A stretch of 64,000 nucleotides of DNA, from the NCBI RefSeq assembly GCF_004799285.1, contig NZ_SSND01000001.1, positions 1,054,001-1,118,000 on the forward strand, written 5' to 3'. This document shows, piece after piece, positions 1 to 8,733 of the stretch. A program made the translations under genes and the position numbers. The notes under the pieces are model-generated. The model saw only the letters and a list, made by a program, of their open reading frames with translations. It was not told where the DNA came from and did not search any database. The DNA is from Aliigemmobacter aestuarii. Its GTDB lineage: Bacteria > Pseudomonadota > Alphaproteobacteria > Rhodobacterales > Rhodobacteraceae. The first letter of the stretch is position 1. Every line of letters begins with the position of its first letter.

Positions 1-215
1 CAGATTCTGTTGGCGAAGATCCGGCCAACCATTTCGGCGCGATTGGTTCCGCGCGCGGCAAGTTCCGCGTCCGTAAGCGCGTTCAGCCTGCGCACCGAAT
101 CCATCTGCGGGCCGGCCTCTGCCATCCGCACCAGCGCCGCGCCGATGGCGGAAAGGGTCTTCATGATGACGCCCTGCGAAGGACGGGATGGGGATGCGAT
201 ATCCAGATGTGCCAC
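1..215 (-). CDS. DUF1127-like small protein (3' end beyond window)
   Basis: Partial reading frame of 71 codons that runs off the window edge. The GTG start is chosen because an AGGAG ribosome binding site lies six bases upstream; an internal ATG at 164 is the alternative. The segment RRLNALTDAELAARGTNR resembles the short DUF1127-type helix (L..L.D..L...G..R) common in alphaproteobacterial small proteins. Some of these bind RNA or affect phosphate and carbon metabolism; function is not inferable here. It lies 157 bases downstream of ureC on the same strand, where ureE or ureJ is often found. Confidence 0.5.
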   Translation of the reverse strand, partial: MAHLDIASPSRPSQGVIMKTLSAIGAALVRMAEAGPQMDSVRRLNALTDAELAARGTNRAEMVGRIFANRI

Positions 216-372
216 GGCAAACTCCTGTCGTCCGGTTCAATCCTGTCTCCCTCTCCGGTGAAGATGATGCGCGTCTTGGGTCAATACAACTGACATATCT
301 GCCTTGCCCCGTTGCGACGGATGCAAGGCTCATGGGTGACGGTACCGGCGGCGTGGTCATCTCGGTCGTCCT

Positions 373-2079
373 TCAGAACAGGAAATACCGCTGTGCCAGC
401 GGCAGGTCGGTGGCCGATGCGCAGGTCAGGATCTGGCCATCCGCGCGGACCTCGTAGGTTTCCGGGTTCACCTCGATCGTTGGTGTCGCGGCGCTCAGCA
501 CCATGTCGGCCTTGCCGATCCCGCGCGTCCCGGCCACGGCGAGACATTCCTTGCCAAGGCCAAGCCGCCCGCGCACGTCCGCCTCCATCGCGGCGGCGGA
601 AACGAATGTCACGGCGCTCGCCTCGCGCGCGCGGCCCATCGCCCCGAACATCGGGCGCGAATAGACCGGCTGCACGGGGATGGACCCGTTCGGGTCGCCC
701 ATCTGCGCGACCGCGATCATCCCCCCGACCAGGACCATTTCGGGTTTCGCCCCGAAGAAGGCGGGCGACCACAGCACCAGATCGGCGCGCTTGCCTTCCT
801 CGACCGATCCCAGATGCGCCGATACCCCGTGCGCGATGGCCGGGTTGATCGTGTATTTCGCCACATAGCGGCGCACGCGCAGATTGTCGTTCTGGCCCTG
901 TTCGCCCTCAAGCCGCCCGCGCTGCACCTTCATCTTGTGGGCGGTCTGCCATGTCCGGGTGATCACCTCGCCGACCCTGCCCATGGCCTGGCTGTCCGAC
1001 GAGATGATCGAGAACGCCCCCATGTCATGCAGGATGTCCTCGGCTGCGATCGTCTCGCGCCGGATGCGGCTTTCGGCAAAGGCCACGTCCTCGGGGATCG
1101 ACCGGTCCAGGTGATGGCAGACCATCAGCATGTCGAGGTGTTCCTCGATCGTGTTGACGGTGTAGGGGCGGGTCGGGTTGGTCGAGGACGGGATCACGTT
1201 CGCCGCCCCGACCACGCGGATGATGTCGGGTGCGTGGCCCCCACCGGCGCCTTCGGTGTGGAAGGCGTGGATCGTGCGCCCGCCGATCGCGGCCAGGGTG
1301 TTTTCGACAAAGCCGCTTTCGTTCAGCGTGTCGGTGTGGATCATCACCTGCACGTCCATCTGATCGGCGACCCCGAGGCAGCAATCGATCGCGGCGGGCG
1401 TGGTGCCCCAGTCCTCGTGCAGTTTCATCGCGCAGGCCCCGGCGCGGACCATCTCGACCAGCGCGTCGGGCCGGCTGGCGTTGCCCTTGCCTGCAAGGCC
1501 CAGGTTCACCGGCAGGCTGTCGAAAGCCTGAAGCATCCGCCCGATGTGCCAGGGCCCCGGCGTGCAGGTCGTGGCAAGCGTGCCATGCGCAGGCCCCGTG
1601 CCACCGCCCAGCATGGTGGTGATGCCGGAATGGATCGCATCCTCGACCTGCTGGGGGCAGATGAAATGCACATGCGCATCAAAGCCGCCCGCCGTCAGGA
1701 TACGTCCTTCGCCTGCGATGATCTCGGTCCCTGGCCCGATGACGACCGTGACACCGCCCTGGGTGTCCGGATTGCCCGCCTTGCCGATCTTGTGGATGCG
1801 GCCGTCCTTCAGGCCGACATCGGCCTTGTAGATGCCGCTGTGATCCACGATCAGGGCATTGGTGATGACCGTATCCATCGCCCCTTCGGCACGGGTGAAC
1901 TGGCTTTGCCCCATCCCGTCGCGGATGACCTTGCCGCCCCCGAACTTGACCTCTTCGCCATAGGTCGTCAGGTCGCGTTCGACCTCGATGATCAGGTCGG
2001 TATCGCCAAGGCGGACCCGGTCGCCGGTGGTGGGTCCGTACATGGCGGCATAGTCGGGGCGGGAAATCCGGGTGGCCAT
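373..2079 (-). CDS. ureC: Urease subunit alpha
   Basis: Catalytic subunit of urease, which hydrolyses urea to ammonia and carbamate at a di-nickel centre in the cytoplasm. It has 568 residues, the normal family length. All key residues are visible: His136 and His138 (HVHF), the carbamylated Lys219 in [12 protein letters not shown], His248, His274, the flap Cys321-His322 in MVCHHLDR, and Asp362 in SSDSQAMGR. It ends the visible operon ureD-ureA-small gene-ureB-ureC, three bases after ureB. The accessory genes ureE, ureF and ureG needed for nickel insertion are not in the window. Confidence 0.98.
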   Translation of the reverse strand: MATRISRPDYAAMYGPTTGDRVRLGDTDLIIEVERDLTTYGEEVKFGGGKVIRDGMGQSQFTRAEGAMDTVITNALIVDHSGIYKADVGLKDGRIHKIGKAGNPDTQGGVTVVIGPGTEIIAGEGRILTAGGFDAHVHFICPQQVEDAIHSGITTMLGGGTGPAHGTLATTCTPGPWHIGRMLQAFDSLPVNLGLAGKGNASRPDALVEMVRAGACAMKLHEDWGTTPAAIDCCLGVADQMDVQVMIHTDTLNESGFVENTLAAIGGRTIHAFHTEGAGGGHAPDIIRVVGAANVIPSSTNPTRPYTVNTIEEHLDMLMVCHHLDRSIPEDVAFAESRIRRETIAAEDILHDMGAFSIISSDSQAMGRVGEVITRTWQTAHKMKVQRGRLEGEQGQNDNLRVRRYVAKYTINPAIAHGVSAHLGSVEEGKRADLVLWSPAFFGAKPEMVLVGGMIAVAQMGDPNGSIPVQPVYSRPMFGAMGRAREASAVTFVSAAAMEADVRGRLGLGKECLAVAGTRGIGKADMVLSAATPTIEVNPETYEVRADGQILTCASATDLPLAQRYFLF

Positions 2080-2082
2080 CGG

Positions 2083-2388
2083 TCAGAGATCCCCCATCAC
2101 CTGCGCGTTGAAGCCGAAGACCCGGCGCGCGCCGCCGTAGGGCACCAGCCGCACCTCGCGCGTCTGGCCCGGCTCGAACCGCACGGCGGTTCCCGCGGCG
2201 ATGTCCAGCCGCCGCCCACGCGCCGCCGCCCGGTCGAAGGACAGCGCCGGGTTCGTTTCGGCAAAGTGGTAATGGCTGCCCACCTGCACCGGACGGTCGC
2301 CGGTATTGGCCACCATGAGGCTGATCACCGGAAGCCCGGCGTTGATCTCGATCTCGCTCGAGGCCGGCAGGATTTCACCGGGGATCAT
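2083..2388 (-). CDS. ureB: Urease subunit beta
   Basis: Small structural subunit of 101 residues starting MIPGEILPA, typical of UreB, with the conserved segments [10 protein letters not shown] and FGFNAQVMG. The start at 2388 matches the family N-terminus and overlaps the stop of the upstream small gene by four bases (ATGA), indicating translational coupling. It assembles with UreA and UreC into the urease apoenzyme. Confidence 0.97.
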   Translation of the reverse strand: MIPGEILPASSEIEINAGLPVISLMVANTGDRPVQVGSHYHFAETNPALSFDRAAARGRRLDIAAGTAVRFEPGQTREVRLVPYGGARRVFGFNAQVMGDL

Positions 2389-2585
2389 TTGCGCCGCCCC
2401 TTCCGGGCAAGGACCACCACCGCCACGGGCAGCACCAGAACCGCCAGCGCGGCGGCCAGATGATCGGGTTCCAGAAGCGCGTGGATCAGGGTTGCCACCA
2501 TCCCTTCGGAATGATCCCCGGCATGGGCGTGGGCAAGAACCGGGAACAGCAGGGTGGCAAGGGCGGGGCAGGCAAGACGCAGCAT
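2385..2585 (-). CDS. Small His-containing membrane protein within the urease operon
   Basis: 66 residues: a hydrophobic N-terminal segment resembling a signal peptide ([20 protein letters not shown]), a short HAGDHSEG stretch with two histidines, one strongly hydrophobic segment (about residues 40-60) and a basic tail ARKGRRK. An AAAGG ribosome binding site precedes the ATG. It sits between ureA (12-base gap) and ureB (ATGA overlap), so it is co-translated with the enzyme subunits. I do not recognise a named family. Position and histidines suggest a urease-associated or metal-related role, which is inference only. Confidence 0.7.
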   Translation of the reverse strand: MLRLACPALATLLFPVLAHAHAGDHSEGMVATLIHALLEPDHLAAALAVLVLPVAVVVLARKGRRK

Positions 2586-2597
2586 GGAAACGACCTT

Positions 2598-2900
2598 TCA
2601 GCGGATCGGATGGTGAACGGTGACAAGCTTGGTTCCGTCGGGAAAGGTCGCCTCGACCTGGACCGAATGGATCATCTCGGGGATGCCGGGCATGCATTGA
2701 TCAGCGGTGATCACATGCGCGCCCGCCTGCATCAGGTCGGCCACGCTGCGCCCGTCACGCGCGCCTTCCACCACGAAATCGGTGATCAGCGCGACCGCCT
2801 CGGGGTGGTTCAGCCTGACGCCGCGCGCAAGCCTTGCGCGCGCCACCATCGCGGCAAGGCTGACCAGCAGCTTTTCGCGTTCGCGAGGGGTCAGGTTCAT
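2598..2900 (-). CDS. ureA: Urease subunit gamma
   Basis: 100-residue UreA, full family length, beginning [12 protein letters not shown] and containing the conserved NHPEAVALI and [14 protein letters not shown] segments. It is a structural subunit of urease. The start overlaps the ureD stop by four bases, so the two genes are coupled. Confidence 0.97.
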   Translation of the reverse strand: MNLTPREREKLLVSLAAMVARARLARGVRLNHPEAVALITDFVVEGARDGRSVADLMQAGAHVITADQCMPGIPEMIHSVQVEATFPDGTKLVTVHHPIR

Positions 2901-3751
2901 GTCTCGTCTCCCGTCACCTGCCAGACCCGCGGGACACATCGCCCCAGCGTCCGGACCATCCGCGCCATCTGGATCTTCATCGGCCAGCCATCCGAAGCCG
3001 CCAGCCGCAGGATGCATCGGCCGTCCCATCCAGAAACGGCCACCGTTGCCCCCGCCAGCACAGGCACCGCGCGCAACCGGCTTACGGCCGTTTCGGCCCC
3101 CGGCGCGATCAGCGCGATGACAGCGAAGGCACGCGCCTGACCCAGTAGCGCGGGGGATGACGCGCGATGCAGCCAGTCCGGCGTGATCCGGATCGCCTCG
3201 GCCCAAAGGGGCCGGCCCTCGCGAAGGACCATGCGCCGGTCGGTCAACCGCGCGGCGCGGGGCGCCTCGCCCATCGCCCGGCGGCCCAGCACAACGGCCT
3301 CGGCCATCAGGCAGGCGGCGTCGGGGGCAAGTGTCACGCGCGTCTCGCGGTCGAGCCATGCATCCTCGAACAGGATGGTTTCCTGCGGCAGCCAGTCGAC
3401 CGTCGCGCCTGCCCCCACGGTGATATTCACCTCTGCGCGCGCAGGCGCACCGCGACCGGCATAGGCGCGTTCTGCGGTCTGCGTCGTGCTCTGCACGGAA
3501 GCGCCGGGACCGACCTGCAGGTCGTAGGCAATCCGGTCGCCATCGGTCAGCCCGCCCGAGGTGTTCAGGAATACGACCTGGGGAACATCGCCTGCAACCC
3601 TTGGCAGAAAGGCCTTGCCCGATCCCCGCTGCGCCAGATCGGTCAGCCGGTTGCGGCCTGCGCGGCGGTCGATGGCAACCGACGCGCGGCCGTGACTGCG
3701 TTCGGCGACAGGCAGCGAGAGGTCGGGGCAATGCAGCATCCGGCGGGCCAT
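2897..3751 (-). CDS. ureD: Urease accessory protein UreD
   Basis: UreD (UreH) family chaperone that binds the urease apoenzyme with UreF and UreG during nickel-centre assembly. Diagnostic segments are [26 protein letters not shown] and the [12 protein letters not shown] region. The start is uncertain: ATG 3751 gives 284 residues with a purine-rich GGGAAAGG directly before it, ATG 3739 gives 280, and an upstream TTG at 3808 gives 303. It is the first gene of the visible urease operon. Confidence 0.93.
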   Translation of the reverse strand: MARRMLHCPDLSLPVAERSHGRASVAIDRRAGRNRLTDLAQRGSGKAFLPRVAGDVPQVVFLNTSGGLTDGDRIAYDLQVGPGASVQSTTQTAERAYAGRGAPARAEVNITVGAGATVDWLPQETILFEDAWLDRETRVTLAPDAACLMAEAVVLGRRAMGEAPRAARLTDRRMVLREGRPLWAEAIRITPDWLHRASSPALLGQARAFAVIALIAPGAETAVSRLRAVPVLAGATVAVSGWDGRCILRLAASDGWPMKIQMARMVRTLGRCVPRVWQVTGDET

Positions 3752-3960
3752 CCTTTCCCGAAGGATGCTGCGCGATGGCGGGGGACGGTTCACCGGTTCG
3801 CGCGGCAAACGCGATGCGGGCGCGGGCGGGCGACCCGCAAATGCCCATCTGTTGGGCAGATTGCCCGATCCGCAGGCAGGTAAAGATCGGCGCCGTCTTT
3901 ACCTTGGCAACCGGCGGGCCTAAGCCGTCGGTCGCCGACCCCCGCCCGGAAGCCCACCCG

Positions 3961-4176
3961 ATGCCGATTCTGCTTGTCGTCCTTCTGATCGCCGTGCTGG
4001 CCTTTGCCTGGGTGTCGCGGCGTGGCTCGACGCTGACCCGGTCCTGTCGCTGGCGGCAGGATCGGCGGGCGGGTGCGGATGTCTGGCGCTGTGCCGCCTG
4101 CGGTGCGCTGATGCACCGACCCGATGGACGCGCGCCGAATGACTGCCTGCGCGATCATCCTGAAAAAGCCGATTGA
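3961..4176 (+). CDS. Short membrane-anchored protein with Cys-rich tail
   Basis: 71 residues: an N-terminal membrane segment ([18 protein letters not shown]), a basic linker rich in Arg and Trp, then CAAC and a later Cys-His (CLRDHP), which resembles a degenerate zinc ribbon. No function can be assigned. It lies between the divergent ureD and the DUF1989 gene, 54 bases before the latter. The start is the ATG immediately before the membrane segment; the ribosome binding site is weak. Confidence 0.55.
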   Translation: MPILLVVLLIAVLAFAWVSRRGSTLTRSCRWRQDRRAGADVWRCAACGALMHRPDGRAPNDCLRDHPEKAD

Positions 4177-4230
4177 CCATCGGGGCGCGGGCTTTCACCG
4201 TAGGCTGTGCATCCTCAGCCACGAAAGACC

Positions 4231-5094
4231 ATGAAGCTTCAGGCCCCCGAACACCCCGCCCCCGCAGATGCCGCCGCGCGCAAGGCCATCGCCCCGGTGA
4301 TCTGCTACCCCGTCGAAGGCCTTCCGCAGCCGGACCTTGCCGCCTATCGCGCCGCCCGTGACGGCTGGACCCGGACCGCCGAAATCCTTGTCCCTCCGCG
4401 CGAGGCGCGTTCCTTCGACGTGCCCGCCGGGCATTTCTTCCGCATCACCTCGGTCGAAGGGCCGCAGGTGGGCGACCTGAACCTTTGGAATGCGCATGAT
4501 CTGGGCGAACGGTTCTTTTCCGGCAAGACCCGCGCCCTGCACGGCACCCACCTGTCGACGGGCGACAGGATGTGGTCCTGCCTGCCGCACATGCGCCCGA
4601 TCGCCACGATCACCGACGACACGCTGGACTGGTACGCATTCGACGCCTTCGGGGGGTCGGTTCATGACGTGATCGGCACGCGCTGCGATCCCTACACGCA
4701 CGCGCTTCTGTCCGAGGGCGGCCAGTATCATCATTGCTGCCATTCCAACCTGACGCGCGCGCTGTCCGCGCGGACGGGCCTTCCGCCGCATCAGGCCGAG
4801 GTGCATGTGCATGACGTTCTGAACGTCTTCATGTGCACCGGATTCACCCGCGACACCGGGCAGTATTTCATGAAGGCAAGCCCGGTGCGGCCCGGCGACC
4901 ATCTGGAATTCTTCGCCGAGATCGACCTTCTGGGCGCCCTATCGGCCTGCCCGGGCGGGGATTGTTCGGCGGAACATTCCTCGGACACGGCGGCCTGCCA
5001 TCCGCTTCTGGTCGAGGTCTTCGCGCCCAAGGAGCCGCCCGCCGGATGGGTGCCGCCCGGCGCGAATGCCTATGACCGGACGCATGGGATTTGA
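4231..5094 (+). CDS. DUF1989 / urea carboxylase-associated family protein
   Basis: 287 residues of the DUF1989 family. Characteristic segments are AGHFFRITSVEGPQVGDLN, GTRCDPYTH, HHCCHSN and a late cysteine motif SACPGGD. The cysteines are the usual metal ligands. Paired DUF1989 proteins (UAAP1/2) have been reported as carboxyguanidine deiminase subunits in guanidine degradation; this is a single, stand-alone member, so its substrate is unknown. It lies divergent from the urease operon, which supports a role in urea or guanidino-compound metabolism (inference). ATG 4231 is preferred over GTG 4207. Confidence 0.85.
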   Translation: MKLQAPEHPAPADAAARKAIAPVICYPVEGLPQPDLAAYRAARDGWTRTAEILVPPREARSFDVPAGHFFRITSVEGPQVGDLNLWNAHDLGERFFSGKTRALHGTHLSTGDRMWSCLPHMRPIATITDDTLDWYAFDAFGGSVHDVIGTRCDPYTHALLSEGGQYHHCCHSNLTRALSARTGLPPHQAEVHVHDVLNVFMCTGFTRDTGQYFMKASPVRPGDHLEFFAEIDLLGALSACPGGDCSAEHSSDTAACHPLLVEVFAPKEPPAGWVPPGANAYDRTHGI

Positions 5095-5165
5095 CAGGTC
5101 AGGGGGGGGCGGCCTGCCCCCGCGGGATGCATCCGGCCCTGCCCCCGCGCTTGCGGGATCGGCGA

Positions 5166-6149
5166 TCAGCAGTAACGTTCCACGGTCGAGGCCTGGTCGT
5201 CGCTGTAACGGTCGCCATAGGCCCATCCCGCGGGCAAAAGACGGTCAATCGCGGCGCGGTCCTCGTCGGTCAGGGTGATTTCGGCAGCCCCGGCCCAATC
5301 GGCAAGATGGGCCGCCGTCCGCGTCCCCGGAATCGGGATCAGGTGTTCGCCCTGGTCCAGCACCCAGGCCAGGGCCAATGCGGGCGGGGTCACGCCGCGA
5401 TCGGCGGCATAGGCGCGAAAGCCTTCCAGGATCGCGCGGTTCAGCGGCCAGTTCTCGGGCAGGAAGCGCGGGATCTTCAGGCGGAATTCGCCGGGCGCCA
5501 TCAGCGCCGGATCGGGCATCGTGACCCCGAGCGCCCCCCGCGCCAGCGGCGAAAAGGGCACGAAGGCCACGCCCAGTTCGGCGCAGGTGCGGATCATCCC
5601 CAGATCGGCCTGCCGCGACCACAGCGAATATTCGTTCTGCACCGCCGTGACAGGCGTCACCGCATGGGCGCGGCGCAGCGTGTAGGGCGCGATTTCCGAA
5701 AGCCCCCAGCCGCCGATCTTGCCCTCGTCGATCAGGCGGCCCATCGTCTCGGCCACCTCCTCGATCGGGCGGGTCTGTTCGTGACGGTGCAGGTAGAACA
5801 GCGCCACATGATCGACCCCCAGACGCCGCAGCGAGCCTTCCAGTTCCGCCCGCAGGTAGGCGGGCGCATTGTCGACGCCGCGGGGCGGGCCAGACACGAT
5901 CCCGGCCTTGGTGGCGATCGACACCTGCGGGTGCCGCGTCCGCAGCCATTCGCCGATCACCGTTTCCGAAATGCCGTTGCCATAGATGTTGGCCGTATCC
6001 AGAAGGTCGATGCCGTGATCCACCGCCGCATCGAGGCAGGCAAGGCTTTCCGCCGTGGTCGTGGGGCCGAAGATGCCCCCGAAAGACAGGCAGCCCAGCC
6101 CGATGGCCGATACCGACGGGCCCGAGGCGCCCAGTTTCCGTTTCTTCAT
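5166..6149 (-). CDS. Aldo/keto reductase
   Basis: 327-residue NADPH-dependent aldo/keto reductase, TIM-barrel fold. The catalytic set is visible: Asp in LLDTANIYGNG with its Tyr, Lys in IATKAG, and His in LFYLHRHEQ. The C-terminal cofactor loop IPIPGTRTAAHL is also present. It resembles the YajO/AKR13 type of general aldehyde reductase. Its ATG overlaps the stop of the SHMT-like gene by four bases and has an AGGACGG ribosome binding site, so it is the third gene of a deoD operon. The physiological substrate is unknown. Confidence 0.93.
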   Translation of the reverse strand: MKKRKLGASGPSVSAIGLGCLSFGGIFGPTTTAESLACLDAAVDHGIDLLDTANIYGNGISETVIGEWLRTRHPQVSIATKAGIVSGPPRGVDNAPAYLRAELEGSLRRLGVDHVALFYLHRHEQTRPIEEVAETMGRLIDEGKIGGWGLSEIAPYTLRRAHAVTPVTAVQNEYSLWSRQADLGMIRTCAELGVAFVPFSPLARGALGVTMPDPALMAPGEFRLKIPRFLPENWPLNRAILEGFRAYAADRGVTPPALALAWVLDQGEHLIPIPGTRTAAHLADWAGAAEITLTDEDRAAIDRLLPAGWAYGDRYSDDQASTVERYC

Positions 6150-7468
6150 TCCGTCCTCATGTAGTGCAGGCCCGTAAAGCGCGACCGCATCGCGCGGGTG
6201 CGCGGCGCCACGCTTTCCGGGTCGTTCGACCGCAGGCCCTCGGCGATCAGCGCGGCAAGGGCGGGCGCGTCGGCGGGCGTCACGCCTCGGCGCACCAGTT
6301 CGGGCGTTCCGATCCGAAGGCCGTTCAGGTCGCCCTCCACCTCGGGCAGCGGCAGGCCGATGCCACAGGCCAGGAACCCCGCACGCCGCAGCCGTTTCGA
6401 TGCCGCCTGACCGCCGCCAAAACCTGCGGCCTCGATGGCGAACTGGTGGCTGTCGGTCATGCCCCGATCTGCGGCAAAGACCGGCAAGCCCTGTTCGGCC
6501 AATGCCCCGGCCAACGCGCGCGCCAGATCGACCATCGCCCGTGCATAGGCCGCGCCATGCTCGCGCCAGTCCAGCAGCGTGATCGCCAGAGCCGCCGATT
6601 TCGCCGCGTCGAAATTCGCCGTCATGCCCGGAAAGGCGATGTGGTCCAGCCGTTCGGCGATTTCGGCATCGTTCGTCACGATCAGCCCGCCGGCAGGCCC
6701 GCCAAGGGACTTGTAGGTGCTCATCGTCATCAGGTGCGCGCCCTGTGCCAAGGGGTTGGCCCAGACGCCGCCCGCGATGATCCCGCATTGATGCGCCGCG
6801 TCGAACAGGACCTTCGCGCCGACCTCGTCGGCGATGGCCCGGATGTCCGGAACCGGATGGGGAAACAGGTTCAGGCTGCCGCCGATGGTAATGATCTTCG
6901 GTCGCACCCGGTGGGCAAGGTCGCGCAATCCGTCCAGATCGACGGAATAGCCATCGGCATCGACCGGCGCGGCATGGATGACAAGCCCGTAAAGCCCCGC
7001 GCATCCCGCCCGGTGATGGGTGACATGCCCGCCCACGGCCGGCGGCGGCGCGATGATCGCATCACCGGGCTTGGCCAGCGCCATGAAGCCGTAAAGATTG
7101 GCCAAAGCACCCGATCCGACCCGGATTTCGGCATGGCTGGCAGCAAAGGCCTCGGCCGCCAGTTCGGCGGCGATCACCTCGATTTCCTCGATCGCCTCAA
7201 GGCCCATTTCATACTTGTCGCCCGGATAACCCAGCGAGGGGCGCGAACCCAGACCCCGCGCCAGCGCCGCCTCGGCCGCAGGGTTCATTACATTGGCCGC
7301 GGGGTTCAGGTTGAAGCATTCGGCATCGTGGATTTCCAGATTGCGCCGGATCAGCGTGTCGATCCGGTTTGCGATCTTTGACGATGGCGCGGCGACGGCG
7401 GCGGCAATCTGCTGCACGCGGGTCTCGCATCGGGCGGGCACCCAGGGGCGGGGGGCAAGACGGGGCAT
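6146..7468 (-). CDS. Serine hydroxymethyltransferase-like PLP enzyme, divergent
   Basis: 440-residue fold-type I PLP protein clearly related to GlyA. Shared features are the PLP lysine in STYKSLGGPAGG, LFDAAHQCG (Asp for the pyridine nitrogen) and GLRIGTPE (substrate-carboxylate Arg). It differs at usual SHMT active-site positions: the IASENY segment that carries the folate-linked Glu reads NPAANV, the Tyr of KYAEGYPG is replaced (SLGYPG), and the His before the PLP Lys is Tyr. It is therefore probably not an ordinary SHMT; an aldolase or transaldolase is possible. It lies between deoD (9-base gap) and the aldo/keto reductase. Confidence 0.85.
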   Translation of the reverse strand: MPRLAPRPWVPARCETRVQQIAAAVAAPSSKIANRIDTLIRRNLEIHDAECFNLNPAANVMNPAAEAALARGLGSRPSLGYPGDKYEMGLEAIEEIEVIAAELAAEAFAASHAEIRVGSGALANLYGFMALAKPGDAIIAPPPAVGGHVTHHRAGCAGLYGLVIHAAPVDADGYSVDLDGLRDLAHRVRPKIITIGGSLNLFPHPVPDIRAIADEVGAKVLFDAAHQCGIIAGGVWANPLAQGAHLMTMSTYKSLGGPAGGLIVTNDAEIAERLDHIAFPGMTANFDAAKSAALAITLLDWREHGAAYARAMVDLARALAGALAEQGLPVFAADRGMTDSHQFAIEAAGFGGGQAASKRLRRAGFLACGIGLPLPEVEGDLNGLRIGTPELVRRGVTPADAPALAALIAEGLRSNDPESVAPRTRAMRSRFTGLHYMRTE

Positions 7469-7477
7469 GGCGCGACC

Positions 7478-8182
7478 TCAGGCGAAAGCCGCCGTCAGGG
7501 CAATATCGACCATGTCACCGAAAGACCGTTCGCGATCTTCGGCTGGCAGGGCTTCATGCGTCAGGATGTGATCCGAGATCGTCAGCACCGCCAAGGCGCG
7601 CCGTCCGTAGCGGCGGGCAAGCGTGTAAAGCTCGGCCGCTTCCATCTCGACCGCAAGAACGCCATGGCGCTGCATCTGGTCGGACAAGTCCTGCCGTTCG
7701 TCATAGAACGTGTCCGAGGAATAGATCGCCCCCGCATGGATGCCGATGCTGCGCCCCTGCCCGGCCTCCCACGCGGCCTTCAGCAGACCGAAATCCGCAG
7801 TGGGCGCAAAGTTCAGTTCGCGAAAGATCGTGCGCGAAGGGCTTCCCGCCGTGCAGCAGGCCTGCGCCAGAACCACGTCGCGGACCTTCACATGCGGCTG
7901 AAGCGCCCCTGCCGACCCGATCCGGATCAGCGTCTGCGCGCCATAATCCCGGATCAGTTCGTTCACATAGATCGACAGCGAGGGCATGCCCATGCCGGTG
8001 CCGTGGATCGTCACGCGATGCCCGTTCCAGGTGCCCGTATAGGCCAGCATGCCCCGCACCTCGTTCACGCAGACTGCGTCCTTCAGGAAGGTCTGCGCCG
8101 CCCATCGGGCCCGGTAGGGATCGCCCGGCAGAAGAACGGTTTCGGCAATCTCGCCAGGTTTCGCACCGATGTGAAAGGTCAT
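7478..8182 (-). CDS. deoD: Purine nucleoside phosphorylase, DeoD type
   Basis: 234-residue hexameric-type PNP that cleaves purine (deoxy)nucleosides with phosphate to base plus (deoxy)ribose-1-phosphate. Family hallmarks are [10 protein letters not shown], the phosphate-binding [19 protein letters not shown] for ribose binding, and the catalytic Asp in TISDHILT. It is the first gene of a three-gene minus-strand operon with the SHMT-like and aldo/keto reductase genes. With adenine deaminase and deoC elsewhere in the window it supports purine deoxynucleoside salvage. Confidence 0.97.
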   Translation of the reverse strand: MTFHIGAKPGEIAETVLLPGDPYRARWAAQTFLKDAVCVNEVRGMLAYTGTWNGHRVTIHGTGMGMPSLSIYVNELIRDYGAQTLIRIGSAGALQPHVKVRDVVLAQACCTAGSPSRTIFRELNFAPTADFGLLKAAWEAGQGRSIGIHAGAIYSSDTFYDERQDLSDQMQRHGVLAVEMEAAELYTLARRYGRRALAVLTISDHILTHEALPAEDRERSFGDMVDIALTAAFA

Positions 8183-8239
8183 GGGGGCCTCCGCGTTTTC
8201 TTGCAGAAGCCTAGTCGGCGGCGCGACGCTGCGAAAGGG

Positions 8240-8593
8240 TCAAACCGCGGCGCGCGCGGCAAGGGCGTCGGCGTTCGGGCAGAAGCCGCGCGCCTCTTCC
8301 GGCCCGCCCTCGGCGCCCGACAGGAACGCCCGGCACGGCCCGAGGCTGCCGCAACCCGCGCAGGCCCGCATCATCGCCGCATAGTCCGCCGCCGATGCCT
8401 GCAGATCGGCATGGGACAGACCGAAGACCGCTGCCATCCGGTCCATGCGGTCGGGGATTTCTTGCGGAACCGTGACGAAGAATTCCAGTTGCGCCCGCGT
8501 CATCCCCAGATCGGCCAGATCGGCCTCGGACAGCGCGCGCACCTCGCCAAGCTGGCGCCGACGGGCGGAAAGGGCGGAAAGGAAATCGAACAT
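8240..8593 (-). CDS. DUF6455 family protein with DUF1127-like N-terminus
   Basis: 117 residues. The first part (RALSEADLADLGMTRAQL) matches the short DUF1127-type helix. The second half carries CAGCGSLGPC and FCPN, the four-cysteine signature I associate with DUF6455, suggesting metal or cluster binding. The ATG at 8593 follows a GGAGGA ribosome binding site. A perfect FNR-type box lies about 64 bases upstream, so expression is probably oxygen-responsive. Biochemical function is unknown. Confidence 0.8.
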   Translation of the reverse strand: MFDFLSALSARRRQLGEVRALSEADLADLGMTRAQLEFFVTVPQEIPDRMDRMAAVFGLSHADLQASAADYAAMMRACAGCGSLGPCRAFLSGAEGGPEEARGFCPNADALAARAAV

Positions 8594-8650
8594 GGGGGTC
8601 CTCCTCGGATGCGTTCCCCCTTCGCCTATTCCCGGGCACGGGCCATCGAC

Positions 8651-8664
8651 TTGATCGGGATCAA
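8651..8664 (-). promoter_or_regulatory. FNR/FnrL binding site
   Basis: TTGATCGGGATCAA is a perfect match to the FNR/FnrL consensus TTGAT-N4-ATCAA. It is centred about 64 bases upstream of the DUF6455 start codon, which is compatible with class II activation if transcription starts near 8616. It lies in the only intergenic space between that gene and the downstream end of the GntR gene. Confidence 0.75.
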
Positions 8665-8733
8665 GACAGGGTGACGGCCCCACGCGAAGTGGCCGAATTC
8701 TTCGTCAGAATTCGTCATCGCGACGAAAATCCG

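Noticed and set aside
5104-5121. GGGGG-cggcctg-CCCCC near the end of the DUF1989 gene as a member of the dispersed repeat
   Set aside because: It lacks the ATATTT tail shared by the four repeat copies, so it is more likely a simple stem between convergent genes.
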